A stretch of 64,000 nt of DNA from Paenisporosarcina macmurdoensis (GCF_042658845.1 NZ_JBHSRI010000002.1:62001-126000), one strand, 5' to 3'. Counted from the stretch's first letter, positions 1-8,120 are shown. The notes: generated by a model from the letters alone, not told the origin. Numbers and translations: made by a program.

Positions 1-311
1 GCTAAAGGCACAGGGAAAATGGTTTTATAACCATGAATAATATCCGCCATGAACAACAGTGGAATACCAAGTCGATTATTTTCAAGATGTGTCTTTTGAA
101 TGGATATCACTTCAGCGGCACCCGCGACACCTAGTACAGAACCAGCATGTTCAATATGTTCGTCACTAATTGGCATTGCCGCCATCGGTCCTGTTATATG
201 TCCTTGCTCAGTTGAGCCTTTGAAGAAAGGACTTGCCAGCTGTAGTAACTGTGCGATTTTTTCATGTAATGTCATTTGTTTCATCAGGTTTTGGATTGTT
301 GACGTAGTCAT
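1..311 (-). CDS. Glycoside hydrolase family 3 beta-glucosidase-like protein, N-terminal part (cut by window edge)
   Basis: The reading frame starts at ATG 311 on the minus strand and runs off the left edge, giving about 103 residues. It contains MTLHEKIAQLLQLAS, then GSVLGVAGAAEV, and LGIPLLFMADIIHGYKT, which are typical of the N-terminal barrel of GH3 beta-glucosidases/xylosidases. A GGAGG sequence sits 7 nt before the ATG. The family releases sugars from beta-glycosides; cytoplasmic action is inferred because no signal peptide is visible. It is divergent from the ABC sugar importer at 711-3914, with LacI-type operators between them, so joint control is likely. The sugar specificity cannot be read. 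Confidence 0.85.
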   Translation of the reverse strand, partial: MTTSTIQNLMKQMTLHEKIAQLLQLASPFFKGSTEQGHITGPMAAMPISDEHIEHAGSVLGVAGAAEVISIQKTHLENNRLGIPLLFMADIIHGYKTIFPVPL

Positions 312-337
312 TCAGTAACCTCCATCTACTATAGTTT

Positions 338-351
338 GTGAAACGTTTCAC
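338..351. promoter_or_regulatory. LacI-type operator, perfect palindrome
   Basis: GTGAAACGTTTCAC is a perfect 14-bp palindrome with the central CG typical of LacI-family operators. It lies 27 bp upstream of the GH3 start, so binding there should block that gene. The likely ligand is the LacI regulator at 4005-4988. Confidence 0.7.
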
Positions 352-497
352 TTTAAGGTGTTCTATGGGATTCTTCCTTATTACAATAGGAATGGGATAT
401 GATTTGTTTGTATCATGTAACTTAATAGTAGAACTTTTTTCCATACAAAGATAGGATTTTAACTAGTTATTCTCATATAACAACGGAAATGATACCT

Positions 498-507
498 AAA
501 ACGTTTA
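498..507. promoter_or_regulatory. LacI-type operator half of the divergent region
   Basis: TAAACGTTTA is palindromic and shares the AAACGTTT core with the sites at 338 and 594. It is a shorter and weaker candidate operator in the divergent promoter region between the glycosidase and the sugar importer. Confidence 0.45.
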
Positions 508-592
508 GTATTTTCTGCTTATATAAAATGAAATAATTAATTATTTCGCAAAACAGTTGTAAGCGTATTCAATTTTCATTATAATAGAATTA

Positions 593-606
593 TCGAAACG
601 TTTCAA
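593..606. promoter_or_regulatory. LacI-type operator upstream of sugar ABC operon
   Basis: TCGAAACGTTTCAA carries the perfect core GAAACGTTTC. It lies about 105 bp upstream of the solute-binding protein start and matches the 338 site in its core, which suggests coordinate repression of both divergent units. Confidence 0.65.
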
Positions 607-710
607 CAGCGTAACGATTATATTATCAAAAGAAAACAAATGATTATATGATGGTTTCAGAGAGTCGTTTACAAACACAGGATCACAATAGAAAAGGAGA
701 TGGACATCAA

Positions 711-1934
711 ATGAAGAAAAAAGGATTGGTTTACTCAGCAGTTTTAGCAGTTGGTTTATCAAGTATTTTAGCTGGTTGTGGTAACGGAGAAAAAGATGGA
801 GACAAAACGTTATCTGTTTGGGCAATGGGTGGAGAAGGCAAGCTACTAAGTGAAATGACAGAGAAATTCGAAAAAGACAATCCAGGCTTAGATGTAAAAG
901 TGCAAGCTATCCCTTGGGAATCTGCTCATGACAAATTACTAACAGCTGTCGCATCGGGTAACGGTCCAGACGTATTGCAATTAGGTACAACATGGGTTGC
1001 GGAATTTGCAGATGCAGGTGCATTACTTGATCTGACTGAACATATGGAAGATTACCCTGAGTTTGATCCTGAAAATTACTTTGAAGGTGCTCAATCTTCC
1101 ATGAAGTATGACGATAAAGTGATTGGTATTCCTTGGTATGTAGAAACACGTACGATGTACTACCGCACAGATTTATTAGAAGAAGTAGGTTTCCCAGAGG
1201 CTCCAGCAACATGGGATGAACTAAAAGATGCGTCTTCTAAACTATCTGAATCTGGTGAAGATGTGTATGGACTGGACATTGATTTAAATGATCAGGTAAC
1301 ACCATTTATCTTCGCTTGGCAAAATGGATTTGAGTTCGATGCGAAAAACCCTAATTTCTCTTCTCCTGAATTTAAAGGAGCAATTGACTATTACACGAGT
1401 TACTTTAAAGATGGAATTAGTTCACCAGCTAAAGGCGTTGATATTGTACAAGCCTTTAAAGATGGAAAAAAACCAATCTTCTTCAGTGGTCCTTGGATGA
1501 TTAATGTATTAAACGATCAAGCACCTGATTTAGAAGGTAAGTGGGCAGTTGCAACAATGCCAGCACAAGAAAACAACATTTCAAGTATTGGTGGAGCTAA
1601 TTTCTCTGTCTTCCATAATACTGAAATGGTTGACGAATCTTTAGACTTTATTTCATATATGAATGAAGTGGATACTCAGTTAGAATGGATGGAAACATCA
1701 AATACACTTCCTTCTCGTTTAGAAGCTTGGGAAGATCCAAAATTAGCAGACGATGAAATGTATGCGACATTTGGTGAGCAACTTGAAAGTTCACAAGGGG
1801 CACCTCAGATTAAAGAGTGGGAAAAAATTGCACAAGAACTACTTGCTTCTATAGAACGAATTGTCAGCGGTGGTGCTGATGTGGATGCAGAACTTAAAGG
1901 TTTAGATGAAAAAGCAAAAGGCATGATTAAATAA
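711..1934 (+). CDS. ABC transporter extracellular sugar-binding lipoprotein
   Basis: This is a 407-aa family-1 extracellular solute-binding protein. ATG 711 is chosen because AAAGGAGAT lies just upstream and it gives a proper lipoprotein signal peptide: basic MKKK, hydrophobic stretch, then lipobox LAGC with Cys23. A further upstream in-frame start would put about 21 hydrophilic residues before the signal. Residues such as SVWAMGGEGK and PWYVETRTMYYR fit carbohydrate binders. It captures sugar at the outer face of the membrane for the two permeases downstream. A hairpin lies between it and the permease genes, which would favour higher expression of the binding protein. Substrate unknown; a beta-glucoside or oligosaccharide is suggested by the neighbouring GH3 gene. 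Confidence 0.92.
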   Translation: MKKKGLVYSAVLAVGLSSILAGCGNGEKDGDKTLSVWAMGGEGKLLSEMTEKFEKDNPGLDVKVQAIPWESAHDKLLTAVASGNGPDVLQLGTTWVAEFADAGALLDLTEHMEDYPEFDPENYFEGAQSSMKYDDKVIGIPWYVETRTMYYRTDLLEEVGFPEAPATWDELKDASSKLSESGEDVYGLDIDLNDQVTPFIFAWQNGFEFDAKNPNFSSPEFKGAIDYYTSYFKDGISSPAKGVDIVQAFKDGKKPIFFSGPWMINVLNDQAPDLEGKWAVATMPAQENNISSIGGANFSVFHNTEMVDESLDFISYMNEVDTQLEWMETSNTLPSRLEAWEDPKLADDEMYATFGEQLESSQGAPQIKEWEKIAQELLASIERIVSGGADVDAELKGLDEKAKGMIK

Positions 1935-1999
1935 AGGTAGATTAGTTGAAAAATAGTTCGACAATCTCCTAAATGACGCAGGTTCATCTTGCACAAATG

Positions 2000-2039
2000 A
2001 TAGGTAAGTGATGAACCAATGGTCACTTACCTATTTTTT
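2000..2039 (+). terminator. Hairpin between binding-protein and permease genes (partial terminator)
   Basis: A perfect 12-bp stem ATAGGTAAGTGA / TCACTTACCTAT (arms 2000-2011 and 2023-2034) with an 11-nt loop is followed by TTTTTT. Its position inside the operon suggests partial termination or 3'-end protection of the binding-protein transcript. Confidence 0.8.
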
Positions 2040-2090
2040 CGGTATTGCTTTGTCTTTAGGTGAAAGATTGTAAAAGGTAGGTGGGGTAAA

Positions 2091-2993
2091 ATGTTAAACC
2101 AAATGCTTAAAACTACAATGAAAAATCGTCATCCTTATATTTTTATTGCACCAGCGTTACTCATTCTCATTCTTTTCAGCCTCATTCCGATAACTATTGC
2201 TTTTGTTATCAGTTTTACCGACTTGGATCTGAAAGGCTTAGCGGACTGGTCCAATATCAGCTTTATTGGCTTAGAAAATTACACCACATTATTAACGGAT
2301 ACCGTTTTCCATAAAGCGATATTTAACACGTTATTTTATGTGGTTATTGGTGTTCCACTCGTTATTATGAGTTCACTCAGTATTGCCTTACTCATAAATT
2401 ACGGAAAAAACTTAGTATTTACGATTTTCCGAGCAGTGTATTTTATGCCAGCTATTACAAATATCATTGCCGTAGCTGTCGTGTGGGGCTTCCTTTACAA
2501 CACTGAATATGGACTGTTTAATTACGTGCTTTCCTTAGTCGATGTGGATAAAGTTCCTTGGTTAGAACAACCGGTATTGGCGAAACTGTCACTTATCGTG
2601 CTGGCTGTGTGGAAAGGGATCGGTATTAATATGATCATTTTCTTAGCGGCACTTCAAGGAATTCCAAATTCGTATTATGAAGCAGCAAGAATCGATGGCG
2701 CGAAAAGATGGCAAGTTCTTATTTACATTACCATCCCGCTTTTGCGTTACTCCATATTCTTCGTAACGGTTACTACATTGATTGGATGGCTTCAATTCTT
2801 CGAAGAGCCATTTATCATGACACAAGGTGGTCCACTTGATGGAACAGTGTCAATGGCATTGTTTATTTATCAAAGAGGGTTCCAGTTCAGTGAGTTTGGC
2901 TATGCAGCGGCAGGATCTTTCGTGCTGTTTATTGTCATCATCATTGTGACATTACTGCAATTCAAGTTGAAAAAAGCCGATGTTGACTATTAA
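2091..2993 (+). CDS. Sugar ABC transporter permease (MalF/LacF type)
   Basis: This 300-aa integral membrane protein has about six hydrophobic helices and the cytoplasmic EAA loop (EAARIDGAKRWQVLIYITIP) near residues 197-216, which docks on the ATPase. GGTGGGG precedes ATG 2091. It forms a heterodimeric channel with the next gene. No ATPase gene is present in the cluster, so energy must come from a shared MsmX-type ATPase; a candidate lies at 50435-51520. Confidence 0.93.
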   Translation: MLNQMLKTTMKNRHPYIFIAPALLILILFSLIPITIAFVISFTDLDLKGLADWSNISFIGLENYTTLLTDTVFHKAIFNTLFYVVIGVPLVIMSSLSIALLINYGKNLVFTIFRAVYFMPAITNIIAVAVVWGFLYNTEYGLFNYVLSLVDVDKVPWLEQPVLAKLSLIVLAVWKGIGINMIIFLAALQGIPNSYYEAARIDGAKRWQVLIYITIPLLRYSIFFVTVTTLIGWLQFFEEPFIMTQGGPLDGTVSMALFIYQRGFQFSEFGYAAAGSFVLFIVIIIVTLLQFKLKKADVDY

Positions 2994-3083
2994 AAAATTG
3001 TTTGACAGTAAGGAGAAATTCCCAACACTTTTTGAATTTCTTAAATATAAATCTTAAATCTATCAGTAACGGAGTGAGATCCA

Positions 3084-3914
3084 ATGCGTTCTGAAAAATC
3101 AAAACATACCTTTGAAAAATGGGTCGTAACGATCCTGCTGATTATTGGTGGGTTAATCGTATCTTTGCCTTTTATTTGGATGATTTCGAGTTCATTCAAA
3201 CCCGAAAGTGAAATATTACAAATGCCGCCGACGTTATTTGCAGAAAATCCAACTTTTGATAATTATATAAGTCTTTTCACAACTATGAACTTCGGTATTT
3301 ATTTGAAAAATACCTTAATCATTGTGGCGTTATCTTTTGTTGGATTATTTTTCAACGCAATGGCTGGTTATGGCTTTGCGAAATTTAATTTCAAAGGGAA
3401 AGATAAAACATTTTACTTAGTGCTTGCAACGATGATGATTCCGGGACAAGTGACGATGATCCCTGTGTATCTACTATTAAATGAAATGGGCTTAATAAAC
3501 ACGATGCTTGGTATCGTCTTGCCTGGACTTGCTGCAGCTTTCAGTATCTTTCTGTTCAGGATGTTCATGGCAACGATTCCAACTGATCTGATTGAAGCCG
3601 CCAGATTAGATGGGGCAGGAGAGTTCTACATTTTCTTCCGCCTGATTATGCCGATTTCCAAACCCATCTTTGCGGTTCAAGGAATTCTTACATTCATTGC
3701 CGCGTGGAACAGTTTCTTATGGCCGTTAATCATCGCAAATGATGAATCTCTTTATACGTTATCGGTCGGTTTATCTTTACTTAAAGGTCAATATGCCAAT
3801 AACTTTGCTCTTCAAATGGCAGGAGCTGCCTTTATGGTTATTCCAATTATTATCGTATTTTCGTTATTCCAAAAGTATATCGTCGAAGGGTTTACAACTT
3901 CCGGTCTAAAGTAA
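3084..3914 (+). CDS. Sugar ABC transporter permease (MalG/LacG type)
   Basis: The protein has 276 aa, is membrane-embedded, and carries the EAA loop as EAARLDGAGEFYIFFRLIMP and the usual C-terminal ending EGFTTSGLK of MalG-type permeases. GGAG lies 9 nt before the ATG. It is the second half of the permease dimer with 2091-2993, 90 bp downstream of it, and precedes the LacI regulator. Confidence 0.93.
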   Translation: MRSEKSKHTFEKWVVTILLIIGGLIVSLPFIWMISSSFKPESEILQMPPTLFAENPTFDNYISLFTTMNFGIYLKNTLIIVALSFVGLFFNAMAGYGFAKFNFKGKDKTFYLVLATMMIPGQVTMIPVYLLLNEMGLINTMLGIVLPGLAAAFSIFLFRMFMATIPTDLIEAARLDGAGEFYIFFRLIMPISKPIFAVQGILTFIAAWNSFLWPLIIANDESLYTLSVGLSLLKGQYANNFALQMAGAAFMVIPIIIVFSLFQKYIVEGFTTSGLK

Positions 3915-4004
3915 TAAAAATGACTGAAGTCCTTGCTCTTAAACGTGTATACTTTAGGGAGGAACTTAATTAAAAGAAGTGAAGATTTGAATGGAGGAGT
4001 AGCT

Positions 4005-4988
4005 GTGGCAACAATCAAAGATGTGGCCAAGCTCGCAGGAGTTGCAATTTCAACCGTATCTTATGCTTTAAACGATAGTACGAGAATTAGCCAAGCAACA
4101 AAAGATAAAGTATTGGAAGCAGCAAAACAGCTGAACTATCGAAAAAACGGTTTTGCTTCTGACTTAAAGCGAACTAAAACAAATACAATTGCTTTGATTC
4201 TTAGCGATCTAGCAGGACCATTTTACTCAGAGCTTACTAAAGGCGTGCAAGAAGTATCGATGACGAATGGCTATGACTTAATAGCGTGCAGCTCACAAGG
4301 TGGGCCTCAATCTACAGCGGTTAAATTTCTAAAAGAGAAGCGTGTAGATGCGGCAATTATTTTAGCTCATAATATTTCAGACGACATCATTCTTCAATCT
4401 GCACGCAAAGGATTTCCAATTATTTTATTAGACCGTCAGTTAGAGAATGATTTCGTCGTTCAAGTGGAAGTGGATAACTATCAAGGTGGCTATGATGCGA
4501 CCGAACATTTAATCCAACATGATCATAAAGAAATTGCCTTTATCAGTGGTCCTCAAAATGCTCACGATAGTGAAATGAGATTTAATGGATTCAAAGCCGC
4601 TCTTCGTGATCATGATTTAATCCACCATACAAAATGGCTGATGCAAGGTGATTTCACTAGAGAAGGCGGTTATCGTGCGACTAAAATTTTGATTGCCCAG
4701 GGGAACTTACCGAGTGGCGTGTTTTATGCGAATGATGAGATGGCTGTAGGTGGCTTGCAAGCATTTAGAGAAAATAAAATAAATGTGCCGGGTGACGTTT
4801 CCATCATTGGATTCGATGATATTCAACTCGCAGAATTCACCACGCCACCATTAACCACCATCAAGCAACCAAAATACGAAGCTGGCGCATTAGCCATGCA
4901 TCTAATCCTGCAACAGCTATCAGGCCAAATCGTTAATTCCTATTACAAGCTGTCAACCGAATTGATTGTTAGAAAATCAGTGAAATAG
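4005..4988 (+). CDS. LacI/GalR-family transcriptional regulator
   Basis: This 327-aa protein begins with the LacI helix-turn-helix (ATIKDVAKLAGVAISTVSYA), followed by the hinge helix and a periplasmic-binding-like effector domain (SIIGFDDIQLAEF). I chose GTG 4005: GGAGGAG lies 5 nt upstream and it puts the helix-turn-helix at residue 2, as in the family. An ATG further upstream adds 24 non-conserved residues. It follows the permease gene and probably represses the importer and the GH3 gene through AAACGTTT-core operators at 338, 498 and 593. The inducer is unknown. Confidence 0.92.
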   Translation: MATIKDVAKLAGVAISTVSYALNDSTRISQATKDKVLEAAKQLNYRKNGFASDLKRTKTNTIALILSDLAGPFYSELTKGVQEVSMTNGYDLIACSSQGGPQSTAVKFLKEKRVDAAIILAHNISDDIILQSARKGFPIILLDRQLENDFVVQVEVDNYQGGYDATEHLIQHDHKEIAFISGPQNAHDSEMRFNGFKAALRDHDLIHHTKWLMQGDFTREGGYRATKILIAQGNLPSGVFYANDEMAVGGLQAFRENKINVPGDVSIIGFDDIQLAEFTTPPLTTIKQPKYEAGALAMHLILQQLSGQIVNSYYKLSTELIVRKSVK

Positions 4989-4998
4989 TATACCAGGA

Positions 4999-5029
4999 GG
5001 GTCTTCCGCTAACGCGGAAGGCCTTTTTT
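4999..5029 (+). terminator. Rho-independent terminator after the LacI gene
   Basis: Stem CTTCCGC / GCGGAAG (5003-5009, 5014-5020) with a TAAC loop, extended by GG/CC, is followed by TTTTTT. Confidence 0.9.
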
Positions 5030-5085
5030 GATTGCTTTAGGGTGAAATGAAGGCTAAACGAGAAGGCAATTTGATCAAAAGATGA

Positions 5086-5180
5086 TTTAGTTGTAAATTT
5101 AGTAAGTTTAGTTGTAAAAGTGAGATATTTAGTTGTAATTTTTGGCGATTTAGTTGTAAAAATCACGAGTTTAGTTGTAA
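5086..5180 (+). repeat. 21-bp-pitch array 1 (TTTAGTTGTAA x5)
   Basis: Five exact copies of TTTAGTTGTAA start at 5086, 5107, 5128, 5149 and 5170, a constant 21-bp pitch with 10-bp variable spacers. ATGG begins at 5191, again 21 bp on. It is intergenic, after the LacI terminator. Confidence 0.97.
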
Positions 5181-5190
5181 TAGTAAAATA

Positions 5191-5266
5191 ATGGAATTCG
5201 TAAGGAGCGGTGTCACCAACAGAAAAGGCTTTTGGCGAGCCAAAAACAGCATTCAAGGTTTTGAAC
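5191..5266 (+). repeat. Composite-repeat module C, copy 1
   Basis: It begins with ATGGAATTCG directly after array 1, contains GTGTCACCAACAGAAAAGG, and then a GCTTTTGGC / GCCAAAA inverted repeat. Related copies lie at 5467, 8000, 62994, 63264 (partial) and 15825 (degenerate). The reading frame is not conserved between copies, so it is not treated as coding. Confidence 0.85.
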
Positions 5267-5307
5267 GCCTGTATCGCGTTATCGTGAAGAGAAAAGTGCT
5301 TGATTGC

Positions 5308-5330
5308 CCCATCCGCTGCCGCTTGATGGG
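5308..5330 (+). repeat. Composite-repeat module A hairpin, copy 1
   Basis: CCCATC / GATGGG arms flank CGCTGCCGCTT, followed by TATTTCT. It is homologous to hairpins at 5585, 62876 and 63105, each lying roughly 30-35 bp before a 21-bp-pitch array. Confidence 0.75.
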
Positions 5331-5361
5331 TATTTCTGGTGGGATTGTTGGTGAGCGCAAA

Positions 5362-5456
5362 TTTAGTTGTAAATTAAGAAGGTTTAGTTGTAAAAATGGG
5401 ATATTTAGTTGTAATTTTTGTCGATTTAGTTGTAAAAATCACGAGTTTAGTTGTAA
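5362..5456 (+). repeat. 21-bp-pitch array 2 (TTTAGTTGTAA x5)
   Basis: Five exact copies start at 5362, 5383, 5404, 5425 and 5446 (constant 21 bp); ATGG follows at 5467. Together with its flanks it is a tandem duplicate of array 1, offset by 276 bp. Confidence 0.97.
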
Positions 5457-5466
5457 TAGTAAAATA

Positions 5467-5543
5467 ATGGAATTCGTAAGGAGCGGTGTCACCAACAGAA
5501 AAGACTTTTGGCGAGCCAAAAGCAGCATTTAAGATTTTGAACA
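5467..5543 (+). repeat. Composite-repeat module C, copy 2
   Basis: It closely resembles 5191-5266 and includes the inverted repeat CTTTTGGC / GCCAAAAG. It directly follows array 2. Confidence 0.85.
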
Positions 5544-5584
5544 CCTGTATTGCGTGATCGTGAAAAGAAAAGGGCTTGAATGGC

Positions 5585-5607
5585 CCCATCCGCTGAAGCT
5601 TGATGGG
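5585..5607 (+). repeat. Composite-repeat module A hairpin, copy 2
   Basis: CCCATC / GATGGG arms are followed by TATTTCTGATGGG. It precedes the AGTTGGAA array by about 35 bp, the same arrangement as at 5308. Confidence 0.75.
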
Positions 5608-5641
5608 TATTTCTGATGGGATTGTTGGTGAGCAATTGCTC

Positions 5642-5691
5642 AGTTGGAAAATATGAGCGCCAAGTTGGAAAAATCACGCTCCAAGTTGGAA
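5642..5691 (+). repeat. 21-bp-pitch array, AGTTGGAA variant (x3)
   Basis: AGTTGGAA starts at 5642, 5663 and 5684, an exact 21-bp pitch. One spacer contains AAATCACG, also found in the TTTAGTTGTAA arrays. The core differs from AGTTGTAA by one base. Confidence 0.92.
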
Positions 5692-5790
5692 TTGAGAGTT
5701 TCACCGAGAAAGTGAATGGCAATAGAAAAGGATTTTAATAAATTATTGTAATATTCCTTCTAATCTGACATTATTGAAGATAGTAATAGA

Positions 5791-5808
5791 AATGAATAAT
5801 TATTCATT
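5791..5808. promoter_or_regulatory. FadR-like operator palindrome before the acyl-CoA ligase gene
   Basis: AATGAATAATTATTCATT is a perfect 18-bp palindrome 22 bp upstream of ATG 5831. It resembles the TGAATGA/TCATTCA boxes bound by the TetR-type FadR repressor in Bacillus. Together with the fatty-acid gene downstream this suggests relief of repression by long-chain acyl-CoA. Confidence 0.6.
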
Positions 5809-5830
5809 AATGGTATAGGGGGCTAGGGCA

Positions 5831-7390
5831 ATGTATGCGACGTTAGGGAGTATTTTTGATCAGACTGTGAGTAAGTTTCCGAATAAGGAAGCAATCGTTG
5901 ATTTGAAAAAAGGTCAACGTTGGACGTATGGAGAGTGGCGAGATGATGTGCTTCGCTGTGCGAATGCGTTAACAGCTGCAGGAGTTGGAAAAGGAGACCG
6001 AGTTTCTACATTCCTCTTTAATACGAGTGAACTAGCGACGACGTTATTTGCATGTGCTAAAATCGGTGCCATTTTCAATCCTATCAATTTCCGTTTAAAA
6101 TCAGAAGAAGTTGCTTATATATTAAAAGATGCGACACCCAAAGTTGTGATGTTTGAAGAACTGTTAAAAGATCAAGTTGCGTCTATTCAATCACAGTTTC
6201 CAGACACACAGTTTTGGTTCATTAATGAAGAAACGCCGTCTTACGCAAAGAATTATCATGATGAAGTGGGCAAAGCGCCGACGACGAATCCGACAGTTGA
6301 AGTGAGCGAGTCGGATACGTATGCCATTATGTATACGAGTGGAACGACTGGGCGGCCTAAAGGGGTTATTCACCGTCACCGAGATATGGCAGAGCAAAGT
6401 CTCATTTGTACAGCCGTTCTACATTACACAAAAAACGATGTAGGTCTTGTAATTGCTCCGATGTTCCACTGTGCTGAATTGCATTGTTGTGTTATTCCGC
6501 GTGTTCAAGCTGGAGCATCGAGTATCATCATGCATCAATTCAATCCCATGGCTGCGGTCGATACGGTTGAACAAGAAAAGGTCACCGTGATGTTCGCGGT
6601 TCCGACCATGTGGAGCATGATGGCGGAACTGGAAGGCGCAGCGTCTAAAGTTAAGTCGTTGCAGCGCGGATTGTATGGAGCTGCTCCGATGGCACCGGTC
6701 CTTGTAAAACGAGTGAAAGATATTTTGGGAATTAATTTAATTCAAGCATATGGCCAAACAGAAATGGGTCCGGCTATAACGTTCCTTGCTGAAGATGAAC
6801 AGCTGACGAAAGTAGGTTCTGCTGGTAAGCCTGCGTATAACCATGAAATTCGGATTGTGATGCCGAATGAGGATGGACCTTCTGAACCGGATAATGTATT
6901 GAAGCCAGGTCAAGTAGGGGAAATCATTGTTAAAGGACCTTGCATGATGGCAGGTTATTTTAATCGCAAAGAGGCAACTGAAAAGGCTTTGTATAAAGGT
7001 TGGTATCATTCAAGCGATTTGGGTTATATGGACGAGGATGGCTATTTGTATGTGGCGGACCGAGTGGACGATATGATCATCAGTGGTGGTGAAAACATTT
7101 ATCCAAGGGAAGTAGAAGATGTGCTGCATGAACACGACTCTGTACAGGATGTAGCTGTTGTCGGGATTCCTGACGAGAAATGGGGAGAATCGGTACTGGC
7201 GTTTGTTGTAACGAAAGACCCTTCGTTAACCGCAGAAGATCTTGAGAAGTTCTGTAAAAACAATGACAAATTAGCGGGATATAAGCGACCAAGACAATAT
7301 CAGTTTGTGGAAGAACTTCCTCGCAATGCAAGCGGTAAAATTCAGAAGTTCCTATTACGGGAACAACGTGCAGAGAGCGCGAACCAGTAA
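5831..7390 (+). CDS. Acyl-CoA synthetase (AMP-forming fatty-acid-CoA ligase family)
   Basis: This 519-aa adenylate-forming enzyme activates a carboxylic acid with ATP and joins it to CoA. The ATP loop YTSGTTGRPKGV is at about residues 168-179. The acyl-site/AMP motif YGQTEMG follows, then the hinge D-x6-D region with GGENIYPREVE, and NASGKIQK near the C-terminus holds the catalytic lysine. Length is normal. Start ATG 5831 has a weak purine-rich site upstream. It is followed by a hotdog thioesterase gene, probably in the same transcript, so ligase and thioesterase may balance an acyl-CoA pool. The FadR-like palindrome fits a fatty-acid substrate; chain length is not readable. Confidence 0.92.
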   Translation: MYATLGSIFDQTVSKFPNKEAIVDLKKGQRWTYGEWRDDVLRCANALTAAGVGKGDRVSTFLFNTSELATTLFACAKIGAIFNPINFRLKSEEVAYILKDATPKVVMFEELLKDQVASIQSQFPDTQFWFINEETPSYAKNYHDEVGKAPTTNPTVEVSESDTYAIMYTSGTTGRPKGVIHRHRDMAEQSLICTAVLHYTKNDVGLVIAPMFHCAELHCCVIPRVQAGASSIIMHQFNPMAAVDTVEQEKVTVMFAVPTMWSMMAELEGAASKVKSLQRGLYGAAPMAPVLVKRVKDILGINLIQAYGQTEMGPAITFLAEDEQLTKVGSAGKPAYNHEIRIVMPNEDGPSEPDNVLKPGQVGEIIVKGPCMMAGYFNRKEATEKALYKGWYHSSDLGYMDEDGYLYVADRVDDMIISGGENIYPREVEDVLHEHDSVQDVAVVGIPDEKWGESVLAFVVTKDPSLTAEDLEKFCKNNDKLAGYKRPRQYQFVEELPRNASGKIQKFLLREQRAESANQ

Positions 7391-7474
7391 AGTGAAAGAA
7401 TTCTCCTGGCTTTAGTTGAAAGAGGCTAGGAGAATTTCGTGTTCATTATTCTTGCCAAAGAGAGGGATTTAAAA

Positions 7475-7867
7475 ATGGAAATGAAACCGTTGGAAGAAAC
7501 AATTATAGGTTTATTGGGTATTGAATTCGGAGAAATGACGAAGGATCGGGTCACAGCAACGATGCCGGTAAATTCGTCTACGCACCAACCTTATGGGCAT
7601 CTTCATGGAGGAGCATCGGTTGTGTTAGCAGAATCGGTTGCCAGTTTTGGAACTTTGAATTTAATTGATCAAGAAACTGAAACTGCTGTTGGACTTGAGA
7701 TTAATGCGAACCATATCCGTGGAAAAAAGGATGGAATCGTTACGGCAATAGGAACACCTCTCCATAGAGGGCGTACAACCATGGTATGGGATATTAAAAT
7801 TGTCGATGAAAATGAAAAGCTGATTTGTGTGTCCAGATGTACGATGGCGATTGTTAAATTGAAATGA
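7475..7867 (+). CDS. Hotdog-fold acyl-CoA thioesterase (PaaI/YuxO/MenI type)
   Basis: This 130-aa single-domain hotdog thioesterase resembles Bacillus YuxO. The signature HQPYGHLHGGASVVLAES (about residues 38-55) includes the catalytic carboxylate of this clade, and GLEINANH is typical. ATG 7475 is chosen because AGAGGG is 8 nt upstream; a GTG 36 nt earlier has no site. It lies 84 bp after the acyl-CoA ligase. It may hydrolyse acyl-CoA made by that ligase or act in menaquinone synthesis (DHNA-CoA); the neighbour favours the former. Confidence 0.88.
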   Translation: MEMKPLEETIIGLLGIEFGEMTKDRVTATMPVNSSTHQPYGHLHGGASVVLAESVASFGTLNLIDQETETAVGLEINANHIRGKKDGIVTAIGTPLHRGRTTMVWDIKIVDENEKLICVSRCTMAIVKLK

Positions 7868-7895
7868 CTTAAATCAGGATATTGATGGTTTGCGA

Positions 7896-7989
7896 TTTAG
7901 TTGTAATTTTTGAGTGTTTAGTTGTAAAAATGGCGCATTTAGTTGTAATTTTGAGCGATTTAGTTGTAAAAAATAGAATTTAGTTGTAA
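7896..7989 (+). repeat. 21-bp-pitch array 3 (TTTAGTTGTAA x5)
   Basis: Exact copies start at 7896, 7917, 7938, 7959 and 7979 (21, 21, 21 and 20 bp). ATGG follows at 8000. The array lies between convergent genes. Confidence 0.96.
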
Positions 7990-7999
7990 TCGTTAAATT

Positions 8000-8076
8000 A
8001 TGGAAGCGGTAACGCGAGGTTTTCCAACAGAAAAGGCTTTTGGCGGTGGCCAAAAGCAGTAATCAAGGTTTTGAAT
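8000..8076 (+). repeat. Composite-repeat module C, copy 3
   Basis: ATGGAAGCGG, then CCAACAGAAAAGGCTTTTGGC, a short loop and GCCAAAAGC form an inverted repeat, then AGTAATCAAGG. It directly follows array 3. Frame and length differ from the other copies. Confidence 0.8.
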
Positions 8077-8082
8077 TCAAAG

Positions 8083-8120
8083 GGCGGCTGAGATTCCATC
8101 TTCAGCCGCCACTTTTTTTT
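8083..8120 (+). terminator. Terminator with family-conserved loop
   Basis: GGCGGCTGA / TCAGCCGCC (8083-8091, 8102-8110) is followed by a T-run. Its loop (ATTCCATC) and stem resemble the hairpins at 31611, 36234, 43315, 43836 and 63312. It ends the ligase-thioesterase transcript and overlaps the stop codon of the convergent NERD gene. Confidence 0.88.

Noticed and set aside
4969..5256. Minus-strand coding of the arrays as heptad repeats (TTK every seven residues)
   Set aside because: 21 bp equals seven codons, so one frame stays open automatically. Long open frames are absent at the arrays at 7896, 9196 and 57174, there is no ribosome site, and spacer changes are not synonymous.
5086..5456. 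CRISPR array
   Set aside because: The repeat is only 11 bp with 10-bp spacers, always five copies, and each spacer position has its own consensus between arrays. No cas genes are present.
5191..5532. 113-codon + strand open frame across module C and array 2
   Set aside because: No ribosome site; other copies of the same element have frameshifts and different frames. It is explained by the repeat.
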